Below are positions 39,256 to 53,910 of a DNA stretch of 64,000 nucleotides, piece by piece (position 1 is the stretch's first letter; the number at the start of each line of letters is the position of its first letter). Both the position numbers and the translations under genes were made by a program. The DNA comes from Dirofilaria immitis (taxonomy: Eukaryota; Nematoda; Chromadorea; Rhabditida; Onchocercidae). The stretch covers positions 822,001 through 886,000 of the forward strand of contig JAKNDB010000108.1 of NCBI GenBank assembly GCA_024305405.1. The letters are read 5' to 3'. A model generated the notes under the pieces. That model ran no database searches, was not told the origin of the DNA, and saw nothing but the letters and a program-made list of their open reading frames with translations.

Positions 39256-40190
39256 TACTTATGTTTCTAGACTTAATTAAATTTTTTCAAATATATATAA
39301 TTTTCCTCAAATCAATAAAACGTATTTAGGTTTAACTCTTTTCTTTTTTTTTTTTTTTGAAATGATATCAGATAAGTTTCAGTATTTGAAAAATGCTCAT
39401 TTATTTAGATTTTGTTGCGCTTAAATTCAACTAAGTATCTCTTGGCAACCACCACATATATATATATATATATCCCTTTCAATTATGCATTAATAAAATG
39501 ACAACAATATTTTAAAATATGATAAATCTTTTTTCCGCTATTAAAATTGGAAAGTATTATCGGATAATTGCAATGCAATAAAATGTTAATAATAAATATT
39601 AGCATTCGATATATCATCATTCTAGATATAAATACCGATAATCAATACAGGTAAAAACTAATCAGATGGTATTGATAATTATTAAAATTAGTATTTCATA
39701 TGAATAAAGCTTTTTTTTTTTTTTTTATTTCAATAAATGATTAAACGGAACTATTTTAGGAGTGAAAATTATCAATTATCTTTTATCAATTTATCAATCC
39801 GTAGTATAATCTAATTGATACAAATAATTTAGTAACAATTAGGACAAAAAAAAATAAGTTATGCTAATTAAAATAATATACTATTATGATAAGATTTTTT
39901 TCCTTATCCCTCTCTCTCTCTCTCTCTCTCTCGCTTTCATATTATTTAGCATATTTTTGAAAAAAATAATTAACAAATGTAAATTTTTTTTTTTTTGATC
40001 ATCAAATTTAAATAGAACTTAATAACTGCAAAATAAATAACGCAAATGAAAAGATCACTTTGACGGAAGGCATATCTTTCTCATATATATACATATATAA
40101 ATTAATAAATATAATGAAAATTATTAAAGATTCCGGAAATTAAATTAATAATATTAAAATTAGATTATAAATCAAATAAATAATTTTCAT
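28498..40190. other. AT-rich gene-poor region, first part
   Basis: No exon, RNA gene or transposon protein could be supported over nearly 12 kb. The DNA is made of A/T runs, CT and GA microsatellites (about 29176, 33765, 34409 and 39230) and short TA runs. It may hold the receptor promoter and unseen 5' UTR exons. A full TGACGTCA palindrome is at 31523-31530. Confidence 0.5.
31792..31825. repeat. Perfect 16-bp inverted repeat with a 2-base loop
   Basis: Left arm 31792-31807 (TTATCATTTGAGTAAA) and right arm 31810-31825 are exact reverse complements. No gene end is known nearby, so a terminator role is not supported. Confidence 0.85.
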
Positions 40191-40191
40191 A

Positions 40192-40193
<2 letters not shown>

Positions 40194-40248
<55 letters not shown>
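40194..40248. repeat. (CA)n microsatellite, about 27 units
   Basis: An uninterrupted CA run, the longest dinucleotide repeat in the window. Confidence 0.95.
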
Positions 40249-40250
<2 letters not shown>

Positions 40251-43200
40251 GGTAGAAACGAGAATTTATCAGCTACAGTCAATATACTTTGTAAATATAT
40301 TGAACATAATAATTTTGTTTCAGATAAGATTTTTTTTTCTTCGCTATCATCTAAAAATATTAATGTTTTGTTCGCAAAACGATAAAAGAATGGCTTAAAT
40401 TTCATTTATGCCAAATAAAAATTGCATCATTTTCATTTTTTTCTTTTCTCTCTCTTTCTCCCCTTTCTCTCTTCCTCTCTCTCTCTCTCTCTTTCTTTCT
40501 CTTCCATTCAAATATTTCATCATACATAATAAAATCGACTGATCAAGAATGATGCGATTCGAGAATGAGAATTAATTTTTCCGTTTATATATGATTGATA
40601 TGCAATTATGATTAAAAATTTCTCATTCCAAAAAAAATTTTCGAAATGATCAAATATACTGTTAAGGAAAAGAATTTTTTATCAACAACAAAAGAAAAGT
40701 CAAGAAATTTCAAAAATTTTTGATCCATACTCTTTCTTATCTATTTTTTTAATTTTGATCAAATTTTAATTGATCAAAAAAGAAAACTTGATAAATTATC
40801 TTTCACTAAATTCAATCATAATATGATAAAGGATAAAATAATTAATATAATGAAGCATAAAATAATCAATAAAATAAAAGTAAAAATTTATACGAACAAT
40901 TAAATCACAATTGAAAACATTAATTGAAAAAAAATTTTCGTTGAAAATTTAAAATATCATAAATCTTTGTGATTATTATTATCATTAACGTTACGCTTGA
41001 AATTATATCAATAAATCTAAATTATTATAAAGTGCTGATAATGATAACAAAAAGCGGGAGTGAGATAGGATATAGGAGATGAGAAAGAGAGTAAATGACA
41101 TAGAGCAAGTGTAAATTAATTCAAAGAAAAAGTCTTTGAAGATTAAAGAGAGACGAAAGAGAAAGAGAGAAATTGTTGTACATGATGCAACAATGAAAAT
41201 ATCATATGAAACAATGAGAAATATACAATGAACTACTTTTCAACTGTTTCATATAATCTATTAATCTATCAATCCATTCATCAAATACTGTTAAGATAAA
41301 CTAAACTATCAAATATTGTACTGCTAATATACTGATAGTGATAACAAAAAGCGGGAAAGGAGAGAGGATATTGAAAATGAGAAAAAGAATTAATGAATGT
41401 AGAGTGTAAGAGTGCGAGAATGAAAAAAAATAACGAAGAAATTATAATATGATGAGTGAGAATTAGGAAGAAAAAAATGTTAAAATGCAAAAAAAGCGAG
41501 CATTGAGAAAAATAAAAATGCACAGAAGTTGATGAGAAGAAGGAAGAAAGATAGCAAGAGAAAGTGGGATAAGGATGGAATGAGAGAGGGATAAAGAAAG
41601 GAAGAGAGACAGAGGAGAGAGAGCAATAAAATAAAATACCGTTTGAAACAAACTATCAACAATCCAAAAAAAAAAATCGATTAATATTGCGGAGCAAAAA
41701 AGAAATTGATTAAAGTAACCCTGAGAATCGGGAGGAAAGAAAATGAAGAAACGAAAGTTCAAGAAGACCAAAAAGAGCACGCAACTGAATATGAATTATA
41801 TAGCAATTATCGATTTTTATTGTTAACAAAATTTTCCGGAAAATGAACGAAAATATGTAATGTAAAATAGTCGAAAGCCGAGAATTTTGTACAACAACTT
41901 TCCGTCTGTAAACAACGCCAGAAAAACCGGATTAGAATGCGTGCAAATTACCGGAAAAAAGAAGGATGAAATGAATTGTTGACGGAATCATAAATATCAG
42001 CAGGAAAAAAGCAAAAAAAGATTTCACAGTACGATTAGAATGAGAAATCAGAAGCAAATTGATAACAAGAAGTGATATGACAAAACGAAAATTAAATTGT
42101 CCCAGTGTGAAAAATTTTATTGTCAGATTGAATGGTAATTAAAATCCGGATGTTACCCGGAATAAAACATTATCCGGAATAAAACTAAAGATAATTATTT
42201 TGTTGATACTTAATATCATCGAAAATGCTTGTTAGTTCGAATAGATAAATTTCCATTTATTGATATTGAATCTTTTTATTTGTTTTAAATTCTACGGAAG
42301 TTTTATGGATTAAAAACAACCATATATGTTATATTTATTAATTAATTGTTAGCATTTAATTAGCAATATTTTTTGTTTCTTTTTGCTTATTGAATGAAAG
42401 GTAACTAAATGATATGACAATATGCAATCCATTGATTGCATAGGCAATTTATTAAAATGAAATTCATATAAACAATAAATGATATATGTAAACAAAATAA
42501 TATCATGATAATGACTATGATTAGAATCATTTTAACAATCCTCAGCATTAATATAATTATGTTGATGACGTGGATATATTGCCTTCATTTATTTTCTTTT
42601 TTTTTTTTTTTTTTAAATTTTTCTTAAATTATACGAGAAATATGAAATTATTTTAACACTTATTAATTTGATTATTTTTAAAATTTTTGCTACTCAAATT
42701 TATATTTTCTCGACAATTAAACCTTCAAAACATTCTTGCAATGCTCTTTTCATATATTACAATTTTGACAACTTAAACAAAGAAAACAAAAACAAAAACA
42801 AAAATAAAAATAAATATAAGAAATAAATTAGAACTTGACGATCATTGTGATAAAATGAAAAAAAAAATAAATTTTCGTTTTTCTTTAAAATTCTAGCCTT
42901 GATCAATTTTCAACTTAATTTATTTGAAATTTTTTTTTCCTAACTCTAAACATTTTATGATATTATTTCCTTCCCTTTCTTTTTTTTTTTTTTTTTTTTT
43001 GTATATGTCATAAAATATTCGTTCAATTTTTTTTTCTTTTTAATTTAATACTCATTTAATTTTTATTCATATTGAGAATTTTATTTAATAATTTGAATAA
43101 AAGAGAAGGAGAAAAAATGGGGAATAAGCTATTCAATTAAATGTAAATGTTTAATTTATGTCATTTTTAAGAAATTTTTCTTTTTTTTTTTTTTTTTGAT

Positions 43201-43939
43201 ATTTAACAATGTTCAGTGATATGTTTTATTGCTAGAATAAGTGATAATTTAAAGTTTGGCAAAATCAATATTTAAATTATCAATGGCTACATATAAGATA
43301 AGAGAAATTTGAAAAGTTTTAAATGTCTCGTTATAGTTAGAGGGTTATTTTGGTCAAAATTTTTATATGTTATTGGATTAGGTAATAATTGAAATATCTG
43401 AATATATGCATAAAAATATATTAATTGCAATAGGACAGGTAATTTAGTATTGAAGTATTAGATAAGTTAAAATTCTCTTTGAAATATTATACATTAATTT
43501 TATATTCGTTGATTTCCTTAAGAAAACATAATTCGAGATTTCGCCATATAGTAAATTAATTATTTAAAAATATCCCTAAATAATGATGTAGCACTAAGTT
43601 TGCAAGTTCAGAATTTTTAATTCGAATACAAAACGATGAACATCGATGAATTTATTTTTTGATTTATTTCTTAAGCTATACTGTAACCGAATGGTGTTAA
43701 CTGATAACGCCTAACAAATTTTTCTTTTTATCAATAATGCCAGTATGTAATTGCAACTGATATAAATGTTTCATTCCATTTTCAACATTCCAAACGGCAT
43801 AAGTTTGGAATAAACAGATCTTCAACAGTTTCCAGTTAATACTGATAAAATGAAATATCGGGACAATAATCGACAAAAAAAAAATATTTGAAAATATCAT
43901 TAGAATTTGATGCATCAGATTTCTTATCAATTATCCTAA

Positions 43940-44150
43940 AATGTTCCTTTTATATTCGAATTCTTATCATATATTATTTGACTTGCAGCATATTCCTTAT
44001 CATGTAATTATCCTAGTTATCCGGTAAGTAATCCTATTTGCATTCATATACTTATCATATATTATTTAACAACATATTCTTTATCACTTGATCACCCTAT
44101 TTATCCTATAAATGATCCTATTTATATTCGAATTCTTATCATTTAGCATT
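43940..44150. repeat. Diverged repeat of TTCTTATCATATATTATTT units
   Basis: Related blocks of about 70-90 bp recur three times, with words such as ATTCTTATCAT, ATTATTTGA or ATTATTTAA, and ATCCTATTTA. Copies are diverged and the borders are approximate. Confidence 0.55.
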
Positions 44151-46303
44151 TGAGCAAAATCTAAAGCTTATCGAAATGGAAAAAAGCAAACAAAAACAAA
44201 ATACTCTGAAATAATCGAAAGCAGAGAGTTAATTGATAGCACGGAATAGAATGTTTATATTGGTGAGAGTACGAAGTTCAATTTACAATTGATGAGAATA
44301 TGAAGTTTAATTTACAGTAATTTAGGATACAAAGTTCAATTTAGAATTTTGTTAGATAACAAATAGTAAACAAATGTAAATTATTTCAACGAAATGACAA
44401 AAACTAATAGTTTTTTAAAAATTTCACTTTCAAATTTCTGTTTAATTTGAAATTAATTTCCTAGAATGGAAAATAGGATGAAAGTCTAAAACGATTAAAT
44501 AAATTTTTACATTTTACGGAAAAAAAAAAAATGGATCATTAAATGAATGTTGCGATAATTAATTAAGCGATTTAATATGCTATAAGAAATTGCACAATTA
44601 AATAATAATCGATAAAGAAAAAAGTTTTAAAATTCTTTTATTTTAATTTCAAATTAAATTTATTAAATTAAAATAAGAATTTCTTTCTTTCTTTACACTG
44701 CTCAATCTAACTATTATTATATTTATTATGTCGAATAATAAAATATATTGTTGAAATTTTTTTGTCGAAAAAAAAATTGAATAAATTGTTTTTAAAATTT
44801 TTATATTATTTGATTTCCTTTTTTTTTTTTATTTTATTTCCTATCTTTTCTTTTTTTTTTTAATTTAATAAATTTATTTGAAATGCTTTAAAAAAAAACT
44901 TTTAGTATTGATTATATTAATATTTTTGCGAAATATTGCAAGTATTTTAATTTCTATAAAATAATTATTATTATGCATAAATTTGATGAAAGTCAATTAA
45001 ATTAATAATCAAATATGCTATGATGAATTGTATAATTCGTCTAATAAAATTAGTTTAAATTTATGCCATTAATAATTATTGCCTTTACAATCTAATAATC
45101 TTATTTATTTAATATTCGATAATTAAAGATCGTCTGAAAATTATTCCAAAATTTAGCAATATCAGTAATTGAATGTTCAGAAATTGGAATTAGGCATTAT
45201 ATGATAATTTATCCTATTTTACTTTTTGCTTATTAAATTTCAGCTAAAATTTCAATATCTGTAATTAAACATTTATCAGTAATTAAATATGCAGAAATTA
45301 GTGCATTACATAATTTTATATCAATTCATTTATTTTAATTTTTGCTTATCAATTTTCAAAAGGCATAAATTTTAAAATTTCAATATTTGCAATTGGATAT
45401 TTGCAATTTTGAAAATGCAGTTTATATGTATTAATTTTATTCATTGTACTTCGTTTCTGCTTATCAGATTTCATTTTATTCTAATTTAATAACAACAATA
45501 ACACTGATATAAGTTTCCTATGATAATTCGATTTACGATGATAATGCGAATTTTCAAAAGTGTACTTTAGGATTTAATGATAAATGACTTTTTGAACAAA
45601 AAGAACTTCCCTATTCATTTTTCTTTTCGTTTTTTTTTCCTCATCTTTTCTCCCGCAAAACAGTACTAATTTTTTTTCATTTTTTTAAAAAATGAAAAAA
45701 AAACGAGAAAAAAAGAAGAGAGAGAGAGAAAGGGAGAGAGAGGGAAAAAAAAAAAGGAAAGGAAAGGAAAGGAGAAAAGGATAAAATGAAAAAACTAACA
45801 AAAGTACAACTAATTCGATACGCAAATATTAAGGGATTTTTTTTTCCTTTTTTTTTTTCGATGATCAAATAAAAATTTTTTCATTTAAGGAAAAATAATC
45901 AATTTTTGCTTATATCAATTTAAAATTATTCATTTCTAAAAATTTTTTTCAAACAATAAAAAAACGAATTATTTTAATTCAAATTGAAAATAATAAAAAT
46001 CTTTTCGTCAAATTTTTGTTTATTTATTTATTTATTTATTTATTCAAATATCGATTTATTTAAGTAAATAAATAAAATTTTTAAATTTATTTAATTATTA
46101 TTTTTTTATGCTTCTTTTATTTCCTTTGTTTCTTTTTTCACCTTTCTTTTTACTTTTCAACATTCTGTTTTTGTTATTTACATATTTTTCTTTGATTAGG
46201 GAAAAGATTTCATCAACAATAATTCAAAATAGCAACATGATCGATAATTAAGTGTAAATTATTATTAGGTAATTTTTGAATTCACATTTCAATATTCATT
46301 AGT

Positions 46304-46482
46304 GATAATGATTCATGTAAAAAATTACCTAAACAGCACATTTGATAAGCTATCCCTTCTTCAACTTTCTATTTCGTCATATATTTATTGATTAATGATA
46401 ATGATTCATGTAAAAAAATTACCTAAACAGCACATTTGATAAGCTATCCCTTCTTCAACTTTCTATTTCGTCATATATTTAT
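46304..46482. repeat. Recent tandem duplication, 93-bp period
   Basis: The block starting GATAATGATTCATG at 46304 recurs at 46397 and is identical through CGTCATATATTTATT, except that one A run is six bases in the first copy and seven in the second. The near identity means a very recent duplication or an assembly duplication. Confidence 0.9.
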
Positions 46483-48368
46483 TTTGTTTATGAAAAAAAT
46501 TTTGCAAAATTCATGCTAACATTATAACAGGTAAAAAAAATGATAAAAGGAACCAGGTAATTTTCAATTATGCTGCTAAATTAACATACAGGAATTTGTA
46601 TTTGTATTTGAATACATTTTGATGATGATAAATCATATGTAAAGGTTATCTGAGTTATGCATTTGAAAAGTTATTGTTATAAGTGAAGTTATAATAATAA
46701 GGAGTTGTTTAAAAATGAAAAAATCAAAAGATCTTTTATTCATACCTGTTGAATTTGACGAAAAAAAAAAAAAACCAGTTCTATTGCCTAAACTTCGTCT
46801 TCTTTAACCGGCTGCTTATAATGATCATCGTTAAGTGAGCATTTTTCCATCATTTTTCAATGTTTCGATATGATTCCAAAATTTTTTTTTTACTCAAATT
46901 TATATTTTAAATTTGTTTTTTTCTTAAACAATTATTTATTTTATTTTAGTATTCAATTTTAAAATTTTCGCATTGATTAATTTATTTGAATCATATCATT
47001 AAATAATGTTAGAATGATAAAACGATATAAAATTAATTATTAATCAAATAGTTGTTATCGATAAAAAAGATGTATTTATTATTAATATTGCTTCGTTTGC
47101 AATATTCTTCATGCAAAATAGTACGATTGTATTGTAATACTCGATTAATTCTGTATAAGTTAAGAATTAGTAATGCTTTAATCTAAAATTGATACCTTTA
47201 TTCGAGCTTAATTCGAGAAAACTTTAAAGTCAAAATTTAAACTTTTTTTTTTTTTGAAGTTTAATTCGAAAGATAAACTTTTATTTTCTTAACTCTCATC
47301 CTTCCTTGCTTTTCTGTTCTTTTCATCCTTTTTCATCATTTTATCACCTTTCTTTTCTTTTCAAAAAAAAAAAAAAATTTTTTTGACGGAAATCAGTCAA
47401 CAATGCGACAATTTTCTTTTATTCTTCACATTGCGACATATGCGCTTAAATTTGAAATTTCGAAGATATAATTCAACATGTCATTTTCATATACATTCAT
47501 ATTGATCATGTTTTTTGGTGAAAGTAATCGGTAAAAATTGACCTAATCATGAAAAGATCAAATAGTAAGATTAGAAAAGATGAAAGAGGTAAATGATAAG
47601 ATAGTGAAAGATAAGATCAGTAAGAGTATTTCTTTCTTTTCTTTTGGAAAAATATCAAAATTTTTAAATAAGGTGCAAGTAACCTAAAAAAAAAAAAAAG
47701 AAAAAAAAAAGGATATTATTTTCAATTGTGACAATCAAACAAGGACAGAAAGAAATTAGAAGGGCGAAGGTTAAAAAAAAGTAGGTGGGAGAAGAAGGAA
47801 GGGTTTAAGTATCAAATTACAAGACATTTCAATAAATTTTATTTTTGCATTTATAGAAGTGTATGTGTATGTGTGCATGTACATACATACATATCTATAT
47901 CTACATGTGTATGTGTATGTATATATCAGATAATTTCATTAAATACCGTATGATTATATAAAGATGCATATTTATCGTAATGTTTATCTCGAGAAAGCGT
48001 GGGAGGAATTGAAATAGAAAGAGAGAGAGAGAGAGAGGAGAGAGAAGAAAAGAAAGAAGGACGAAAAAGTGCGAATTAGAAATGTGACTCTTTTGAAAGC
48101 CATTCATTTTTCGATTTATTATATGCTGTTATTTCAATGTCAAAAATTTTCGGATTTCAGGTTTCTACAAAAATTCTAAAATAAATGACATTTTTTTTTT
48201 TTTTGGTTATCATTTCATCAGATGATTTGATCATCACTTCCGTTTCCATCGTCCTTTTTTTTTTATTTCCTTTTTTTATTATTTTTGATTTTTGAAATTA
48301 AGATTTTTTTTTGGCAATCATAATTTTGATTTTTGTTTTACAAGTTGAATAGGTTAATTTAACGTTGA

Positions 48369-48465
48369 TTTTTATTTTATAACTTAATTTAATTTTTAAT
48401 TTTTATTTTATAACTTAATTTAATTTTTAATTTTTATTTTATAACTTAATTTAATTTTTAATTTC
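48369..48465. repeat. Three-copy 31-bp AT minisatellite
   Basis: The unit TTTTATTTTATAACTTAATT plus an AT-rich tail repeats with AACTTAATT at 48381, 48412 and 48443, a period of exactly 31. Confidence 0.9.
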
Positions 48466-50159
48466 GTTATATATAATTTTTCATATGATTTTCGCTTTGA
48501 TTGAATATCTAATTTATTTCTAATGCTCTTGGACTTCCTTATCATTATTGAAAATGAATAAAATTATCTTTATCTAATAGATGATAAGTGCTTGATTTAT
48601 TTTATTGATTTATTTACCGGTGATTAAATAGGATGATCAAAATAATGATAAGATATAGTTGTTGAAAGAATAATTAATTTACCAACAATAACTGAACAGA
48701 AATAATCTTATATAGTTTTTTTTGGAAATTTTAAATATATTAAAATTAAAATTAAGAAAATTTGTTCTTAAATTAAAATACGAATTGATTAGGCGTCATG
48801 GATTAAATGTTATGATATGATATGATACGATTGAAAATTATAATCATAATTATTCTAGAAATTTCATCCAATTCAATTACATAAATTATTCGTGCTCAAA
48901 TTATCTGCACATCTATACTTTATTGAGTTATAAGTTAAAATATCAATTTTTATCATTTTTTTTTCTAATTTATGATAATCATCCTAAAATAATAATCATT
49001 TTTTTCGTTGTAACATTTGCTAGTTAACCGGAAGATTAATTTCTTCAAATTAAATCACTTTTAAATTATCATTTCAGGAAGGTAAGCCAAAAAAAAAAAA
49101 AAAAAAGGAAAAAGAAAAAGAAAATCGGTTGAGTAAACATTCTTCAAATATATTCTCCAAATACATTCTTTCATTTCACAACTTTTTACATTTCTTTGTT
49201 TGCATATAAATTTCATCATAATGATTAAATCATTTCTATTAAATCGATTTAATCATCATTAATCAAATTTTGTAAATAAGTAAAAGAAAGAAAGAAAAAA
49301 GAGAGAAATGAAAGAAAAGAGAAAAGAAAACTATCAGCAAATATATTGCAATTGCAATAAATAATTGGAATATAATTAATTAATTAATTTTTTTTCAAAT
49401 AAAAATTAAAATTCAATTATTATATTTATTAAAAATATTTTGTTGATCTTTGTATCATTCATACATAAAATTATCAATTATTGAAAAAAAAAAAAGAAGA
49501 AGGAAAGAAAGAGAGAGAGAGAGAAAAGAAAAAAATCAGAATGAGTTTGAAAATGATGAATAAGTTTGGTCAGTTAAGATAATGTTGCATTTAAATGATG
49601 TATGTTCTCTTTGAAGTGTAATTGTAAAAATCTTTTTCAAGGACAAAATTTTGAAAAAGTAAACGGGAGGGGTACAAAAAAAAAAGAGGAATGAAAAAAA
49701 GAGAGAAAGAGAGAGAGAATCAAATAAAAAAAAAGAAAAAAGAAGATGGAGGGAGGGTGCGGGAGGGAGGGGGGAGGAAAAAAGAATTGATAATATATAA
49801 CGCTTGAATTGATATTAAAATTTTTAATGTTGAAAATATGAGACGGAAATTTTTCACAAATTCTTTGATCTTAGAAAAAAAATTTTCTTTTTTTTTAATT
49901 TTTTCAAACAAAATGTTCATTAATTAATTAAATATATAAAAGGTTTAGTTTAATGAAAGAAGAAATTTCAGGTGGACAATTTGATTGAAGATTATTGCAA
50001 TAGTTACTATATGTTTGTTATTAGATGAATATGATTGAATTTTCATTTTCAATCATCTTTATTAAATTTTTAAACCAAAAAAAAAAAAATCAATACAAAT
50101 CATTTAGTACTATTTGTTTACTTAGATAGAAATTAGTTTGAAAATACGATTTTTGATTT

Positions 50160-50460
50160 CATTTTAATTTAATTCATCTAGTTTGAATTCCGATTTAATT
50201 CAATTTATCTAGTTTGAATTCCGATTTAATTCAATTTATCTAGTTTGAATTCCGATTTAATTCAATTTATCTAGTTTGAATTCCGATTTAATTCAATTTA
50301 TCTAGTTTGAATTCTGATTTAATTCAATTTATCTAGTTTGAATTCCGATTTAATTCAATTTATCTAGTTTGAATTCCGATTTAATTCAATTCATCTAGTT
50401 TGAATTCCAGTTGAATTCAATTCATCTAGTTTGAATTTAAGTTTGATTCAATTCATCTAA
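50160..50460. repeat. 31-bp minisatellite, about ten copies
   Basis: Units contain ATCTAGTTTGAATTCCGAT followed by TTAATTCAATTT. The central copies are nearly identical; the end copies drift (TTCATCTAGT, GAATTTAAGTTTG). The period is 31 bp. Confidence 0.93.
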
Positions 50461-51839
50461 TTTGAATTTAAATTTAAAGTTCAAATTAAGCAAAAATTTT
50501 GCAAATTATTTATTGAAATTATTCAAGCAACATGGTGCAATTTGCAAAAATTTTAATTTATTAAAAATTATTATTACTTTTCGATCTTTCAAAATGTATT
50601 CATATAATGTAATTATTGGTGAAATTGTTGAATAAGTTTATCTTAAAATGATGAATTATATATTAATGTAAGATAATTCATCAATATATATCATTTTTTA
50701 CATGCCGTTTCTTTTTTCATAGTAATATCTTTGTTACATGACTCATTATCATATCATTTTATAGATTGATTATTTATCATACTTTTTTTTTTTTTTTAAT
50801 GGAAAATAATGATTTCAATTATTCATGACATTAAAAAAAAATACAACAAAACTAGATAATTAGTTACAAGTTATGAATTACTAAATAATAATAATAATAA
50901 TAATTAGCTAATGATAATAAGAATAATAATAATAATTGAATTTGGGAAAAAAAATCAATTTATTTGATCAATAACATGTGCTGCCATCTGTTCAATATTT
51001 TACCTTTGTTTATCGAATTTTTAAAAAAAAACAATTTTTATAGATATTTGCATCCTTGAACGAAATATTATCAGATAACCATATCAATTTCAATTTATTA
51101 CACCACCTGTTTTATCATGTTTTCTTTTCGTTTCCTTGTTTTTTTTTCTTTCCTTTTTATCTCTTCAAATTTATTCATATTTCCTTAATAGCTTGAAATT
51201 TTGGCTAACTATTATCAAAAATTGTGAAATATTATAATTGTTATTAATAAAAATTATCATAATTAATTAAAGTTTTTAATTTCCGAATTATTATTATAAA
51301 TTATTTTCCCTTTCTTCTTTTCGTTTTTTCTTTGTTTTGGATAAAATAATATTTATGTTCCTTTTTCCTCACTTTTCTTCAATTCTTTGATATCTATTAT
51401 TTTTTAGTTTTTTTAAATCTTTTTCGTGAAATATTACAATTACAATTTTAAGTATCCGTTACTGACAATAATCAAATACTTGTAGCTGACCTTTTCAAAT
51501 TTTTATTTCTTTTCCGTCTAATCTTTTTTTTTTTTGCATCAATTTTATTCCTTTTCATACCTTTCTCACATTTCCCATGAAGTTTTCTTTTATTTTTTTT
51601 TCTCGCCATAATCATTGGCACCTTTTGATAGCGCCTTTTTTCCATCAAAAATATCAAATGATACAATATCGACGATTGATAATTTAAGGGATAATTGTCA
51701 TTTTTAATGATTTTTGTGCAGCGTGAAATTTCATTAATACTTAATACAACTTTTTTATTATTTATATTAGAACTATATTTGATAATCTTTTTCTTTTGAT
51801 TATTTTTAACTTATTGCTTGATTATCTTTTGCATGATTA

Positions 51840-52345
<506 letters not shown>

Positions 52346-53209
52346 TGATAAAAATATTTACTTAATTATTTGAAAGAAAAAAGAATTAAAATTAATCTTT
52401 TTTTTTTCAAATATTCAAATTTAATATAAATTAATTATTATCAATATAATACTATCAAACTAATATTATTTCTTTTCCGCTTTTTTTCTTTTTTGCTGAA
52501 AAACAAAATTTGATATTGATAATTGGAATTTGATTTTTTTTTTTAAAAAAAGTGATACGAATGATAAAAATAATTTAGCATAGTAAAAATTGTTGCATAA
52601 ATAAATTAATCAATTTTTAAATTATTATAATTATAGTTGTTGATATTATTTATTCAATATTCTATTGTTGACAAATAAAATTATGCTAATCATTAATTAA
52701 ATAAATAAATAAATAATTATTCTTTTATATATAAAAGGGTAATATATGATGAAAAATTTGCATGTTTTACTAATTATCACAACCTGGCAGATGGTCAATT
52801 TATTGAAAAAAAAAGAATTCATTTGTAACATTTCTTTTCATTCCATTCATACGATATATTCTCATATAAAATTATACCTTTGAATTGAAATTTTCAATCA
52901 ATATAATCTTGAATTAGCATTTAACTCTAAATTAAACCTACTCTTTTTATTGATTTAAATTTATTATAAAAAAAAATAAAAGAAAAAATTTGAGATGATT
53001 CTATAAGAAAAAAATGATTGCAAAGATGATGAAGATTTGTTCTAATTAAAATTTCGATGTATTATTCTTTGTCATATTTATTATACATAAAAATTAATAG
53101 ATTAAAATATTCGAATGATTAAAAAAGATATCAATAATGTATCATCGCTTATCATTAATATTTAATATTGTTGAAGCAAAATTAACACGATGACATCCTA
53201 ATAATTTCT

Positions 53210-53213
<4 letters not shown>

Positions 53214-53245
<32 letters not shown>
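53214..53245. repeat. (TA)n microsatellite
   Basis: A TATATA run of about 30 bases. Confidence 0.85.
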
Positions 53246-53249
<4 letters not shown>

Positions 53250-53816
53250 CAGATGCAGTTTTACTTCAACAATATTAAGCATAAAATTAGTGGATTAAAA
53301 TTTTCAAATGATAAGTTAATCAATGATGAATCATCCTTATCAGTAGTATATATGTGTGTACATATATGTAAATGTTAGAAAAGAAAAAGTTCACATTTAT
53401 GAAAAAATAGTTTGCTTGAGAAGAAATGAAAAGATTCGATCGTTGACATTTTTATTTGAAAATTTCTTTATCCCTTATCATATTTGATGTCATTTAAATA
53501 CAAAAAAAAAAAAAATTGATACTTTTTAATGAAAATTCATTGTATCATATAATATATTCTATCATTTGGAATGGATTGATTAGTAATCATGCAGAAAATG
53601 ATAATTTTAAAAGAACTAAGAAAAATAATTATCATAAATAGTTGATTTTGAATTAAAATTTATCACTTTTTTCACATTTTTTTTTATTAATTTATACATT
53701 CTATATTAATCCGAATTTTTATCATAATTAACATATTCTATATTATCCTAATTTTTATCATAATTAACAATTGCTTTCTTCATAATTCTTAAAAAAAAAA
53801 GATTATCCATATTTTT

Positions 53817-53910
53817 TTTTGCAGAAATTATTAATTAAAACTTATTATTTGAGTTGAGTAATTTTTAAACCAAAAATTATATCCATATTTAATTAATAAT
53901 TTCTGCAAAA
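53817..53910. repeat. Inverted repeat, 23-bp perfect arms, 48-base loop
   Basis: The left arm 53817-53839 (TTTTGCAGAAATTATTAATT then AAA) is the exact reverse complement of 53888-53910. It could be a very short foldback element or a hairpin. No target-site duplication is evident. Confidence 0.8.

Noticed and set aside
50160..50460. CRISPR-like array
   Set aside because: There are no unique spacers between repeats; the unit is a contiguous 31-bp minisatellite in eukaryotic DNA.
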